The notes: generated by a model from the sequence alone, not told the origin. A stretch of 64,000 nt of DNA from Cristatella mucedo (GCA_009760855.2 WPIO01000024.1:1792001-1856000), one strand, 5' to 3'; shown: positions 35,601 to 41,535, numbered from the stretch's first letter. Numbers and translations: made by a program.

Positions 35601-37485
35601 AATCCTCTAGTGCCAAGTGCAAGCACTGGTGTTAGCCGTTAAGGCTCTTATTCCAATATATAGAAATGAGGCTGTTGAATCAGCTAACTTTTAACGCTGA
35701 ACCTAGCTAGTGTGTATATAATGTCTTTTACAATGGTCGTGTTGCCCCTGGGTCTTCGCCCAACAAGGGTTAGGCGAGCACACTTCGCGATCCAGGTCGT
35801 GGATTCGAGTTCGGCTGGGGAAATTTTATATAAATTAATTTACGCTACATAAGCCTGTAAGGCTCATTTGTAGCTATGTAATAAATGCTATTAAATCGCG
35901 TAAACTCTACTTTACTTTTTTGCACTAGTTGTGCTCCTTTACCAGGTCCTACTTTTTTTTACCCTACTTGTGCCCCTTTACCAGGTCCTACTTTTTTTTT
36001 TACCCTAGTTGTGCCCCTTTACCAGGTCCTACTTTTTTTTACCCTAGTTGTGCCCCTTTACCAGGTCCTACTTTTTTTTACCCTAGTTGTGCCCCTTTAC
36101 CAGGTCCCTCCTCAGTGAATGTAAGGAGCAGCTTGATCTTAAGCAGGGAAAATTGATTGCATTTTTTGAAAATTTGGCTCAGTGATCTTCTGAAGAGGGA
36201 CTGAGAGAGCGAAACACACTGTTTTCGAGTGTGTTCGTGTCTATAGAAATAACTAAACTTACTCGTCAAGACTCAGCTGCTATTATATTGAGTTTTAAAT
36301 GTGCGCTAAAAGTATAAGCACTCATCGTAATCGGTAGTCAACGGGCTTCTGCTCACATAACTAAGAAAAAGGAGTGAGCAGTCTAGCTGTGTTCAAATAT
36401 ATTTTAGAAAGTTGCTGCAAATAAATAACCGAATGAATTTGTCTGTGCAAGAAAGTGCTTAGATTCTTTAGATTCTACCACCACTCGAGTGTTATTTTTT
36501 CACTGCATATAGTGACAGCACTAGCAGAGTGGCTATCGCTGAATGAAATTCCTCAGCGAATGCGTCGCCAGATTGTAAACAGTTTGCGATGCGGTATTTG
36601 TTTAATGTCAGAAAAGTGCATTGCAGCCGACAAGTCCCACCATTTCGCTCTGTATGGCCTTTGAATTGAGTGACTTTCAGCAAGATTCGCTGTCTGTCGC
36701 GAAAAATAAAGCAAGCATTTACCCCCTCTCGTGGGCATTGATCCCTACATTCTAGACGGCTTCGCGTCGTTCGACTGAGGTTGCGAATAGAAATCGCGAT
36801 TTTATGCTCTGGGGGTACATTATCTCTCAGCTCACAAAAGTTGAGTCTACACTAGAGGGCCAGTTTAAGTTTCTAGCTATTGTTTGCGTCGGTGCGTTTT
36901 AGCATCTCACTAGACTAGCATTTCAAGATGACCCCTTGTCCGAACTTGTACAAGCACGTGCACGCACATGACCTTTACATATTGATTGGAGTTTATGAGT
37001 GGTCTAAAATGTAGCTAGTTTCTTAGTCGCCTATCGGTCCAGCGTGTCGGATTTTGAACGAATACAAATGAAGGATCCGGAATGGCCGACCGAGAAAAGC
37101 AATCGTTTTCTGGGTGCTAGTGCGGCCGAAATGACGTCAAAGGCGGCAGCAAGGGGGCGTGTGCGAGTAGTGTCGGCGCGCCGGGCCGGCAGTCGCGTTG
37201 CCGAGCCTTCTTACGGATATCGCGCCCAACTCGTTGCCACGTCGCCTCCGCTTCTAGGAGGCGGCACTAACGAACGCACGCGCTTCAGACTCGAGTTTTT
37301 AGCTTGCTAGCAGACAATAGATAGCACGTGACGGTGCGTCCGTTTCCGTCAGCGTCTTGGTCGCGGACAGAAAAGCTCTTTTTTCGTTCGTTGCGTTCGT
37401 AGACACCGAGAACATACGATTCGTTTTTGCCGCTGTGAAGGATACCATTCTGCAATGGAATCTGCACGACTACAACTTGGCGTGA
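15641..37485 (+). CDS. GNAQ: Heterotrimeric G protein alpha subunit, Gq class (eight coding exons, 354 aa)
   Basis: The protein is a GTPase that couples seven-transmembrane receptors to phospholipase C-beta at the plasma membrane. Eight exons with AG/GT borders and agreeing phases give 1065 coding bases (354 codons plus stop), close to the family's 353-359. Visible motifs: MACC at the start (Cys3/Cys4 palmitoylation; no Gly2 myristoylation site), P-loop GTGESGKS (40-47), switch I arginine in RVRVPTTG (Arg177), switch II DVGGQR with catalytic Gln203, NKKD (268-271), and TCAT (324-327). The C-terminus is DYNLA where vertebrate Gq has EYNLV. It lacks the Cys at -4 that pertussis toxin modifies in Gi. 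Residue 197 is Ile where Met is usual before VDVGGQ. An intron splits the TCAT|DTEN region, which is a single exon in human GNAQ as I remember it. The introns hold many LINEs and SINEs. Confidence 0.95.
15759..16572. other. Gq-alpha intron 1, proximal part
   Basis: No recognised gene or repeat. The open frame at 15971-16273 (+) shows no known motif. Confidence 0.5.
16573..16935 (-). mobile_element. L2-like LINE 3' fragment
   Basis: Reverse-oriented 3' UTR with (TTA)n at 16574-16600, the GAGATTGAGTTCTC hairpin, the CATGCTGACACTGTGCATGC blocks, and the start of the C-terminal coding region near 16900. Directly followed by another copy in the same direction. Confidence 0.8.
16936..17660 (-). 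mobile_element. L2-like LINE fragment (C-terminal coding region plus 3' UTR)
   Basis: On the minus strand it encodes the LINE C-terminal domain: [20 protein letters not shown], then [11 protein letters not shown] and [16 protein letters not shown]. It then loses frame and runs into the 3' UTR. 5'-truncated and frameshifted. It lies in tandem with the copy at 16573-16935. Confidence 0.8.
17945..18180 (+). repeat. tRNA-derived SINE family B, one and a half copies in tandem
   Basis: A partial head (GAGCTAAGGTGC to GGATTCGAATCCTGCAGTGG, 17953-18006) is followed directly by a full copy from 18010. The full copy has GTGATGGCACAAGAGGTAAG, GGGTTCGATTCATGC, GGGCGATCCTTTATCACCAC and the AAAAGAGGCTGTTTAATCAG tail. 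Confidence 0.75.
18190..18270 (+). repeat. SINE family B 3' tail
   Basis: GTGGTGGTGATATCTGTTAA, then a CTATACATATGAGGCTGTTA tail. Only the 3' part is present, right after the full copy ending at 18180. Confidence 0.6.
18532..18555. repeat. (CTG)n microsatellite
   Basis: Eight uninterrupted CTG/GCT units in Gq-alpha intron 1. Confidence 0.9.
18556..19832. other. Gq-alpha intron 1, no recognised feature
   Basis: Short open frames only. No family motif or shared repeat was seen. Confidence 0.45.
19833..20012 (+). repeat. tRNA-derived SINE, family B (best-preserved copy)
   Basis: The head GTGAGCCGTAATGGCTCACT with GGTAAGGCGGTTGC is followed by an exact Pol III B box GGTTCGAATCC (about 19899-19909). 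Then come GGTGATCCTTGATCGCCACT, GCGGTGGTGATAGCCG, GGCTCTTCTGTCGCTATACA, AAGAGGCTGTTTAATCAGCT and a T-rich end. Use it as the reference for the other family B calls. Confidence 0.85.
20013..21254. other. Gq-alpha intron 1, AT-rich, degenerate ATAAGTAT repeats at 20700-20790
   Basis: Near 20700-20790 the motif ATAAGTAT/TATAAGTA recurs irregularly. Otherwise nothing was recognised. Confidence 0.5.
21255..21720 (-). mobile_element. Diverged L2-like LINE fragment
   Basis: On minus the frame at 21276-21491 reads [20 protein letters not shown], then TWNSL. This matches the LINE C-terminal consensus ([22 protein letters not shown]). The upstream part to 21720 keeps weak similarity. It is a different subfamily from the 21843 copy next to it. 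Confidence 0.65.
21843..22330 (-). mobile_element. L2-like LINE 3' fragment
   Basis: On minus the coding tail reads [20 protein letters not shown], then [20 protein letters not shown]. The 3' UTR blocks follow, then the hairpin (AGAGATTAAGTTCTCTGAGG) and (ATT)n at 21845-21866. The frame at 22082-22324 is intact over about 80 residues. Confidence 0.85.
22440..22570 (+). repeat. Diverged LINE 3' tail
   Basis: It has GCTATCGATTGCTTCTCTTG, CTGCCTAGAATAGAGGCTTG, GTTCTCTTAGC and a TTATTATTAC end. The order matches the L2-like 3' end, but similarity is low. Confidence 0.45.
22571..23059. other. Gq-alpha intron 1, no recognised feature
   Basis: A near-palindrome of GTGGTGGCCTCT and AGAGGCCACCAC occurs at about 22658-22690. 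Nothing else was noted. Confidence 0.4.
23060..23225 (+). repeat. Diverged LINE 3' tail
   Basis: It reads CTTGCATGCTATTAACTATG, TCTCTTGCAGCAAGTTGTAA, AGCGCCTGAACCCATTTGAG and a GTGCTATATACAAT end. This matches the L2-like 3' end in order. A sister copy is at 22440-22570. Confidence 0.5.
23872..24056 (+). CDS. GNAQ: Gq-alpha exon 2 (P-loop)
   Basis: It follows GTCTGTAG at 23871 and completes the P-loop [20 protein letters not shown], then [19 protein letters not shown] and the helical domain to [10 protein letters not shown]. The donor GTGAGC is at 24057, phase 0. It is preceded by an 8.1-kb intron. Confidence 0.96.
24125..24400 (+). repeat. Dispersed repeat, copy 1 (possible LTR-type element)
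   Basis: This segment (CGATGCAGCGCTGCAGTGCG, GGGCGCCGAAAGCGACAG, GACGGAGTTACTGCTGCGAA) recurs diverged at 49440-49620. It has an internal direct repeat: GACGGAGTTA...GAACTCCCGAAGCC at about 24273 and again at about 24352. GGGCGCCGAAAG resembles a lysine-tRNA primer-binding site, but no LTR pair or coding region was found. Class uncertain. Confidence 0.5.
24673..24922. repeat. Two 125-bp tandem units
   Basis: AGCACATTAGTCGGT starts at 24673 and again at 24798. Both units contain TTCTAAC, then CTAGTCG..CC.ACTA..GCAAG near their ends. The units are diverged, so the duplication is old. Confidence 0.65.
24923..25980. other. Gq-alpha intron 2, no recognised feature
   Basis: GC-rich in part. An open frame at 25303-25605 (+) has no recognisable motif. 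TTGTTGCATG-type and CTCTAGGCGC-type short repeats were noted only. Confidence 0.4.
25981..26071. repeat. 45-bp near-perfect inverted repeat made of SINE family A head
   Basis: Left arm 25981-26025 (CTGGTTTGGCCCAGTGGTTA...AAGGTCTG) pairs with right arm 26027-26071 (CAGACCTTGGTCGGGGCGAG...AAATCAG), with four or five mismatches and a one-base loop at 26026. Each arm is the tRNA-like 5' part of SINE family A in opposite orientations. No SINE body follows on either side. Confidence 0.9.
26093..26152. repeat. (TC)n and (TA)n microsatellite
   Basis: TC repeats with small breaks to about 26137, then TATATATATATATA to about 26151. Confidence 0.9.
26592..26630. repeat. (GT)n microsatellite
   Basis: Nineteen or more GT units without interruption, in Gq-alpha intron 2. 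The His-Thr open frames on the minus strand are products of the repeat. Confidence 0.95.
26631..27814. other. Gq-alpha intron 2, no recognised feature
   Basis: AT-leaning sequence with a short (GT) run at about 27245-27262. No gene or shared repeat was recognised. Confidence 0.45.
27815..28577 (+). mobile_element. L2-like LINE fragment ending next to Gq-alpha exon 3
   Basis: Coding remnants in two frames read [40 protein letters not shown], then [19 protein letters not shown] and [15 protein letters not shown]. The 3' UTR CATGCTGAC blocks, the AGATATTGATTTCTCTGAGG hairpin and (TAT)n at 28553-28577 follow. 5'-truncated and frameshifted. The terminal repeat stops about 30 bp before the exon 3 acceptor. 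Confidence 0.85.
28607..28761 (+). CDS. GNAQ: Gq-alpha exon 3 (helical domain)
   Basis: The acceptor is ATTTTCTGCAG ending at 28606, only about 30 bp after a LINE's terminal ATT repeat. It encodes [18 protein letters not shown], then the helical domain [18 protein letters not shown] and QLTDSAK, plus two bases of Tyr153. The donor GTAAGG starts at 28762. This is the most diverged part of the protein. Confidence 0.93.
28840..29285 (+). mobile_element. L2-like LINE 3' ends, partial copies joined
   Basis: A partial 3' UTR (28845-28940) runs into a second, fuller 3' UTR starting AACATACCTATTTAGGAAAG (28942). This ends with the hairpin and (ATT)n at 29200-29216. A third partial tail (GCAGTAAATGTAAAGTGCCT, 29242-29275) lacks the ATT run. 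At least three insertions or internal duplications are stacked. Confidence 0.75.
29425..29560 (+). repeat. Diverged SINE family A
   Basis: TTAGGTGCTTGCCTTTAACG, GGGCTTGAGCTCTTCGGCAC and GGATAGAAATTAAGTG follow the order of family A. The tail is decayed. Confidence 0.5.
29845..29970 (+). repeat. SINE family B, partial
   Basis: GGTGAGGTGCTTGCTTTTCA, GTGGGTTTGAGTCCTCTAGT and the TTGCCAGTAGCGATAATC block. The 3' tail is missing. It lies 170 bp before Gq-alpha exon 4. Confidence 0.55.
30144..30272 (+). CDS. GNAQ: Gq-alpha exon 4 (switch I)
   Basis: The acceptor is TTGTTGTGCAG at 30143. It encodes [20 protein letters not shown], then [16 protein letters not shown] and a final FR. It contains the switch I arginine (Arg177), the residue modified by cholera toxin in Gs. 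The donor GTGAGC is at 30273, phase 2 within Arg196. Confidence 0.95.
30590..31180 (-). mobile_element. Diverged LINE fragment interrupted by a SINE
   Basis: On minus, blocks such as [14 protein letters not shown] fit the LINE C-terminal domain (about 30690-30780). Further LINE-like sequence (TGATAGGGAGCTGGCGAGGC) continues at about 31010-31110, beyond a reverse SINE family B at 30787-30950. Confidence 0.45.
30787..30950 (-). repeat. tRNA-derived SINE, family B (reverse)
   Basis: On minus it has AAAGTGTTCGCACTTCGTGA, a B-box-like GATTCGAACTGCTC, GGTGGATCTCCTTTATAATC, and the tail AATGAGGCTGTTAAATCAAC ending at about 30787. Confidence 0.65.
31800..31929 (+). CDS. GNAQ: Gq-alpha exon 5 (switch II)
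   Basis: It follows CTCGTGTAG at 31799. It reads [20 protein letters not shown], then [18 protein letters not shown] and AESADE. The catalytic glutamine (Gln203) and the switch II arginines are intact. The donor GTGAGA is at 31930, phase 0. Confidence 0.95.
32195..32345 (-). repeat. Possible third tRNA-derived SINE (family C)
   Basis: On minus it has GTGAGGTGCTCGAGAGGCAC and a B-box-like GTTGGTTCGTGTCC, then a tail with GGGCTCTTCTGC. The head resembles families A and B, but the body (CAGGAAATCGTTTGCCATTC) is unlike either. Only one copy was seen. Confidence 0.4.
32346..33035. other. Gq-alpha intron 5, distal part
   Basis: No recognised feature before exon 6. Confidence 0.4.
33036..33189 (+). 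CDS. GNAQ: Gq-alpha exon 6 (NKKD motif)
   Basis: It follows GCTTTTGCAG at 33035 and begins [19 protein letters not shown]. It contains [17 protein letters not shown] (guanine-specificity NKKD, 268-271) and ends [10 protein letters not shown] plus one base of Gly291. The donor GTAAGT is at 33190. Confidence 0.96.
33570..33680 (+). CDS. GNAQ: Gq-alpha exon 7 (TCAT motif)
   Basis: It follows CTTTTCGTAG at 33569. It encodes [20 protein letters not shown], then [17 protein letters not shown]. One extra residue lies between NPD and YSHFTCAT compared with vertebrate Gq. The donor GTAAGA is at 33681, leaving phase 1. Confidence 0.94.
34120..34905 (+). mobile_element. L2-like LINE fragment, badly decayed
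   Basis: Blocks in several frames match the LINE: ATGGCAGCACACTTTCTTAA (MAA.FLKLND), GTGACATCCCATCTTACTTG (VTSRLD), [20 protein letters not shown], and TTTGATCTCTTTCTAGGCA near the end. It lies in Gq-alpha intron 7. Confidence 0.65.
35525..35695 (+). repeat. tRNA-derived SINE, family B variant
   Basis: The head CTGGAGCCCAGGAGGTAAGG, the exact B box GGTTCGAGTCC (about 35580), GGCAATCCTCTAGTGCCAAG, and the ATGAGGCTGTTGAATCAGCT tail. Confidence 0.75.
35748..35900 (+). repeat. tRNA-derived SINE, family B variant, diverged
   Basis: CTGGGTCTTCGCCCAACAAG, GATCCAGGTCGTGGATTCGA and the AAGGCTCATTTGTAGCTATG tail. It follows the copy at 35525 in the same direction. Confidence 0.6.
35925..36110 (+). 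repeat. Five tandem 39-bp units in last Gq-alpha intron
   Basis: The unit CTAGTTGTGCCCCTTTACCA plus GGTCCTAC and a T run starts at 35925, 35964, 36005, 36044 and 36083. Most variation is in T-run length. Each unit has a long T tract followed by ACCCTAG, resembling a splice acceptor. Confidence 0.95.
36111..37039. other. Gq-alpha intron 7, no recognised feature
   Basis: Nothing recognised between the tandem repeat and the CpG-rich block. Confidence 0.45.
37403..37485 (+). CDS. GNAQ: Gq-alpha exon 8 (C-terminal helix)
   Basis: It follows GCGTTCGTAG at 37402. It encodes [20 protein letters not shown], then LHDYNLA and TGA. This is the alpha-5 helix that engages receptors. The last residue is Ala instead of Val, and QWNLHDYN replaces QLNLKEYN. 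It is reached across a 3.7-kb intron holding LINE, SINE and a 39-bp tandem repeat, and it sits inside a CpG-rich block. Confidence 0.94.
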
Positions 37486-37626
37486 AGTCTGCTGTGCGAC
37501 TTTCTCTCGCGTGAATCTCGCAGCACATCCGTTCGAAGTCGCTCGCCGTCGCATCGTCTGCAGTCTGACTTGTCAGCGGTGCCAGCCCGCCGCCGCCGGC
37601 GAGTGCTCCCTCGATGCGCCTCACCT

Positions 37627-37667
37627 GACGCACGGCTGCAGCGAACCGTCTGCTGCAGCCGTGCGTC
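37627..37667. repeat. Perfect 15-16-bp stem-loop in Gq-alpha 3' UTR
   Basis: GACGCACGGCTGCAGC (37627-37642) pairs exactly with GCTGCAGCCGTGCGTC (37652-37667) around a 9-base loop. The stop codon is 142 bases upstream, so it is probably transcribed in the 3' UTR. Confidence 0.9.
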
Positions 37668-38321
37668 GTCGCTTTTCGGCAGCCGCCTTTGTAATTGTGT
37701 CCGAGAGTGAGAGCGCCGTCGCGAATGTCCGGAAGCTCTGTGGGCGGCCGAGCGCGAGCAGCGCGCCAGTTCGCGCGTCGACCGCGTGACCGACCGCTGG
37801 CGCGCGCGCGCGGCGAAGGCGGGCGTGCTTCGGTAGCCATCTTTTCCGCAGGCGGCCGTCGTGCGCCGTCGAGCGGCTTCGTAAGGCACTCAAGAAAGCC
37901 GATTGACGCGCCCGCACGAAAGGAGGATTGTCTCGTACGACTCTCAATATCTGCGCATTCTGGCCTGCCTGCCTGCATAACGGAAGCCGGCCGGGTCGCC
38001 GCCGCCCGGGTGCTAGGGTTTTGTTCTGCTCCGCTCCCCCCATCGTTACGAGTTTCTGTAACCAGCCAGCCGCACCTCATGTACTGCAGAATCGACAAGG
38101 ACAGTTTTTGTTGCGCGATCATGGTCGACGCTCGCTTAGTGAGCGACCCCGCTATTTCACTACGAGCAGCCTCTCTTGAGACGCTGCGGTAATGGTCTCG
38201 CCGGCCGTCGGCTGCACGATCTGCACTCGTGAGTGGGCATGCGTCGTGCCCCGAAAATAATGTATTAGTGTATCGATCGGTACCTTATTTCAGACCGAGC
38301 GCGCCTTGGTCCCGCTCGAAG

Positions 38322-38327
38322 AATAAA
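38322..38327 (+). terminator. Candidate polyadenylation signal AATAAA of Gq-alpha
   Basis: First AATAAA after the Gq-alpha stop (837 bases downstream). It is followed by a reverse SINE about 110 bases later. Actual use is unproven. Confidence 0.4.
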
Positions 38328-38436
38328 TGGCTCAGTTGATTAGAAAAAATCCCAAACGACGAGGCTGCAGTCACGAAATTCGTAGTCTGTCAAACTAGCT
38401 CCGCGCCTGACTTTTGAAGCTGCTAGTGTTATATAT

Positions 38437-38580
38437 ATATAATTCATTTATATAGCGCCCCAAGAGAACTTAATCTCTATTCAGGCGCTTCACATATGCC
38501 TCGGGGCTCGAGCCCACGACCGTCTGTCAGACCTTGGTCTGGGCAAGCACCTTAACCGCTAGACCAAACCAGCTCGGCTA
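38437..38580 (-). repeat. tRNA-derived SINE, family A (reverse, well preserved)
   Basis: On minus it has GCTGGTTTGGTCTAGCGGTT (A box region), AAGGTGCTTGCCCAGACCAA and a B-box-like GGGCTCGAGCCCCG. The tail GCGCCTGAATAGAGATTAAG, TTCTCTTGGGGCGC and TATATAAATG matches the L2-like LINE hairpin. It ends in a TA-rich run at 38431-38445. Confidence 0.85.
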
Positions 38581-38584
38581 GCCT

Positions 38585-39049
38585 ATCGCAGCCGTAGTTA
38601 GCCGCTGAAAGTGGTATATAATTTATAATCTTAAGAGCGTCCGTGGTCCGCGGCGGCTTAAGTTGCGACAACAACGCGGCAAGATGGCTGCCTGTGTGAC
38701 TGGTTCGCAGGCGCATGGACTGCTATCGTGTCCCGGCGGTCGAAGTCTTTCTTCGCGAAGATCCGAAGGTGGTTATTAGCCGGGCGTTGGACCGAAGTCG
38801 AAAGCAGAGCTTGCCTACGGTTTCCTGGCCAGGCGGAGCCGTGCGGCAGTGCTGGTAGGGGGCGCTGCCTAACGAGTACGATGTCGACCTTTGCCACTGA
38901 CAGTAGCAAGTTTCTAGTTATCGCCAGGCAGTAGGCCAGAAAATTTGAGGCATGCCCCGTCCTCAGCGTATTCGATCGGATCAAAGGATCTGAGATACAA
39001 GTCCGTGTGGACACGGTAAAGCAAATTGTTTTTTTTTTTATAGCAACAG
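38585..39049. other. Intergenic; isolated good-context ATG at 38684
   Basis: ATG at 38684 sits in GGCAAGATGGCTGCC, a strong start context and a YY1-like site. It opens a 31-codon frame (MAACVTGSQAHG...) ending at a TAG after a GTGGTT that could be a donor. No following exon was recognised. Confidence 0.3.
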
Positions 39050-39870
39050 CGAGCTTTCCGAAACTGTACTCTCTCCGCCTTTAACTCCACAAAACCACAA
39101 CGACTATGTGGGCAGGAACAAAGCCTGAGCGGATTTCGGTACGCGTTAGCCAACAGACTTCATCTCGCGCCACATAGAGAAAGTACCTAGAATAGCTGAG
39201 TCAAGGGGGAAGTTGAGGTAGTGAGTAGCGTGGATGTAGCAACCCAGGGCCGCTGAAAAGGATGCGCCAAAGCCGGCTGCACGAGAGTAGATGTTGCGTA
39301 AGAACTATGGAAGCGAGTTTCACATTCTAGGACCAGCAGAGCAAAAGGTTATGTCGCCGACGATCTTTAAGTGGAGGAACGAAACAGTTAATTTACTGTC
39401 CACGGAGGACCTGAGTACGTGGCTATGCAGCGAGATTCATCACCAGCTGTTACGGCATAATGGTAACATTTTTAGGTAGCCCAGCCAAAACTACCTTGCA
39501 ATAATTTGTTAGAGATATAATCAGAGTTACATTTTTCGTAAGCCACCAAATCCTAATATGAGATTGGGATGGGATGTGATGGGTCCTGCAGAGGCAGTCT
39601 CCTTAAGAAAACTTTCAAAATTTATGCAGTTATCAATGACTACATCTACATTACGAGCACACGGTGACCGTTGCACAACAGCACCATCTGTTAAAAGGGC
39701 AAAGTCTTCTAGTCCAGCCACATGCTCGGGGTGTCCTACCAGTAGCCGCTCGTTTTATCATCGTAAGTTCACGGGAATCGACCAACATCCAGGAGCGAAT
39801 GTCTGAAAAGCAATCATTCAGTTTATCAGTCGCTGCAGCATGAGTTTTGACAATTGGCAAATGACCGGAG
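39050..39870 (-). mobile_element. Second LINE family (CR1/Rex-like), fragment after the RT core
   Basis: On minus the frames read KLNDCFSDIRSWMLVDSREL, then EDFALLTDGAVVQRSPCARN, VDVVIDNCINFESFLKETAS and, near 39290-39400, the WNSL-type C-terminal region. This is the stretch following the RT active site in CR1/Rex-like LINEs. Frameshifted and dead. Confidence 0.7.
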
Positions 39871-40424
39871 CATTTTAAAATACATTATTCTGTAACATGT
39901 TTACACCAGAAAGTAGTACACCGAGCTCAAAAATGAGAGTTTATGTAAATAAAATGCCAAGGGAGCAATGTTTTTTTGGCGAAATTTGTAAATAGTGATT
40001 CAGCCCTATACGGACGCTAGACCACTGCTACGAAAAAAACGTAGAATTTTCAAAATGACACGCCACCTCGAGGTCAAGTCTCCGACTGATAGCAATGACA
40101 ATCGAAATGCGTAAATTGCCCGGCGAGCCGAGGTTCCGGCCTAAGAAGGAGAAGCTTAGCTAAGGCTCGCAGCAAGCTAAGACTTTTCATGCTATATTTA
40201 CTAGCAACACGTTTGCTTACACGCGTCGTGATACGCCCCCTTCCAGCCGGGCTAACCGGAAGTGATAAACGGTCGGCAACCATGCAATCGTTTGAGCTAA
40301 GTGTAATTTATTGCCACCAGGCCAATGGTGGTGAAGGAGTTCATTATTCATGCATCTATTGAATCCTGGGACAGTTGATATCCGGTTGCCGCCCTTGACG
40401 AGCGTTCGATCGGCACGCGGCTGT

Positions 40425-40505
40425 TGGAATAATTATAATATATCTGTTGTAGCATCCTCAGAGAACTTAATCTCTGTCTAGGCACTTTAATTTTCTGCAA
40501 AGGAG
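40425..40505 (-). repeat. L2-like LINE 3' tail
   Basis: On minus it reads CCTTTGCAGAAAATTAAAGT, GCCTAGACAGAGATTAAGTT and CTCTGAGG. The end runs into ATTATAATTATT. Confidence 0.65.
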
Positions 40506-40825
40506 GAGCTCTGACGTGCGTTATGTGCCTATTACTACGTAGAGCGACCACTTCGTTGACTGGGAATCAGTCTTCAAATATTGATTCAATCGTTCTCAAG
40601 GTAAACAAAGGGGATTTAAACTTTTTATTTATATTTTTTACAGCTGCGAAGTGTTTGCCAAAGGCGAAAGTGCTGGTGTGGGCGTGGCACCCCGGCCATC
40701 CACGTTGTCATGCCCCAGGCAGACTCACAACCTTCGCCTACCCAGAGAGCGATCTATACGCGAGCATCAGCCTGGCACTATCCGCTGATTGGGCTGATAA
40801 ATTAGGGGCGAACTCCGATATCACG

Positions 40826-41010
40826 TGATGTTATCTCCACTGCCACCCTCCCTTTTCTATAGTTCACGGCTTGAAGCGGACTTACTTCTCTCCTCTCTCA
40901 GCACACGTGTGCGTTGTATATATGAGGTCAGAGTAGCTCGCGACCGCTGTTCGTCGCGACATCCACCTTAATACATCTTGTGGAGGGGTTCATGGCGTCA
41001 TTTGCTTTCG
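40826..41010 (+). mobile_element. Possible solo LTR with primer-binding-site-like end
   Basis: It starts TGATGTTATCTCCACTGCC, carries a TATA box (GTATATATGAGG, about 40916-40927), and ends near GGTTCA just before TGGCGTCATTTGC. TGATGTTAT...TATA...TGGCGTC is the layout of short Gypsy/Mag-type LTRs followed by their primer-binding site. No second LTR, gag or pol was found, so this is tentative. Confidence 0.3.
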
Positions 41011-41269
41011 GTGCACATTGTTCCGCGTTCGCACTTTTCTCTTGTCTAACCTTCCGAGCGGCACGCCGACGCCGATCCCACGACAATAGCGGTCGGGACG
41101 CCAACATAAACGGCCGGCATGGCGCATTTTTGCCTGTTGGGTATTGCTATCTATCCTATAGGTCGACTAAGCTCTAAAGGTGGGTATTTTTCTATTTATT
41201 GAATTATTTGTACTAAGAATAGCGCTTGCATATTTATCAAAGTTGCGTTAATCAACCCCTACCAAATAG

Positions 41270-41535
41270 AATCCTCTAGTTCCGAACTCATTCCCGACGT
41301 ACGTCGCGACGTCCCTTGATATGACGACATTTAAAAAAGAAGCTTAAAACACGCCTGGTTATTACAGCATTAGTAGGTCTTTGTGATTCGTTCTTCGTGT
41401 GCATGTACTGCTTACACTACACCTGCTGTTTTCAGTTATTACCACAAATTATTTGGTATGCTTTCTATAAAGCATATGTAAAGTTACTAGAAAGAGATTC
41501 AGTTCTTCGAGGGCGCTGTACAAATGTATTATTAT
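41270..41535 (+). mobile_element. L2-like LINE 3' fragment
   Basis: ACTCATTCCCGACGTACGTC, the TTTAAAAAAGAAGCTTAAAA coding end, GTGATTCGTTCTTCGTGTGC and the AGAAAGAGATTCAGTTCTTC hairpin, ending in ATTATTATT. Confidence 0.8.

Larger units (their letters stand above)
37040..38250. promoter_or_regulatory. CpG-rich block spanning Gq-alpha last exon and 3' UTR
   Basis: Dense CpG (for example CGCGCGCGCGGCGAAGGCGG at about 37801-37820) contrasts with the AT-leaning flanks. A full palindromic CRE, TGACGTCA, lies at 37132-37139. AAGATGGCT-type motifs (minus strand near 37835) resemble YY1 sites seen at some promoters. It could be a promoter for an unmapped neighbouring or antisense transcript, or simply a GC-rich gene end. 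Confidence 0.4.

Noticed and set aside
35925-36110. CRISPR-like array
   Set aside because: Units are contiguous tandem copies without unique spacers, in an animal intron.
37349-38122. 257-codon open frame on the minus strand
   Set aside because: It overlaps the antisense of the Gq-alpha last exon in CpG-rich DNA where stops are scarce. It has low-complexity Arg/Ala/Ser content, no known domain, and rival long frames on both strands.
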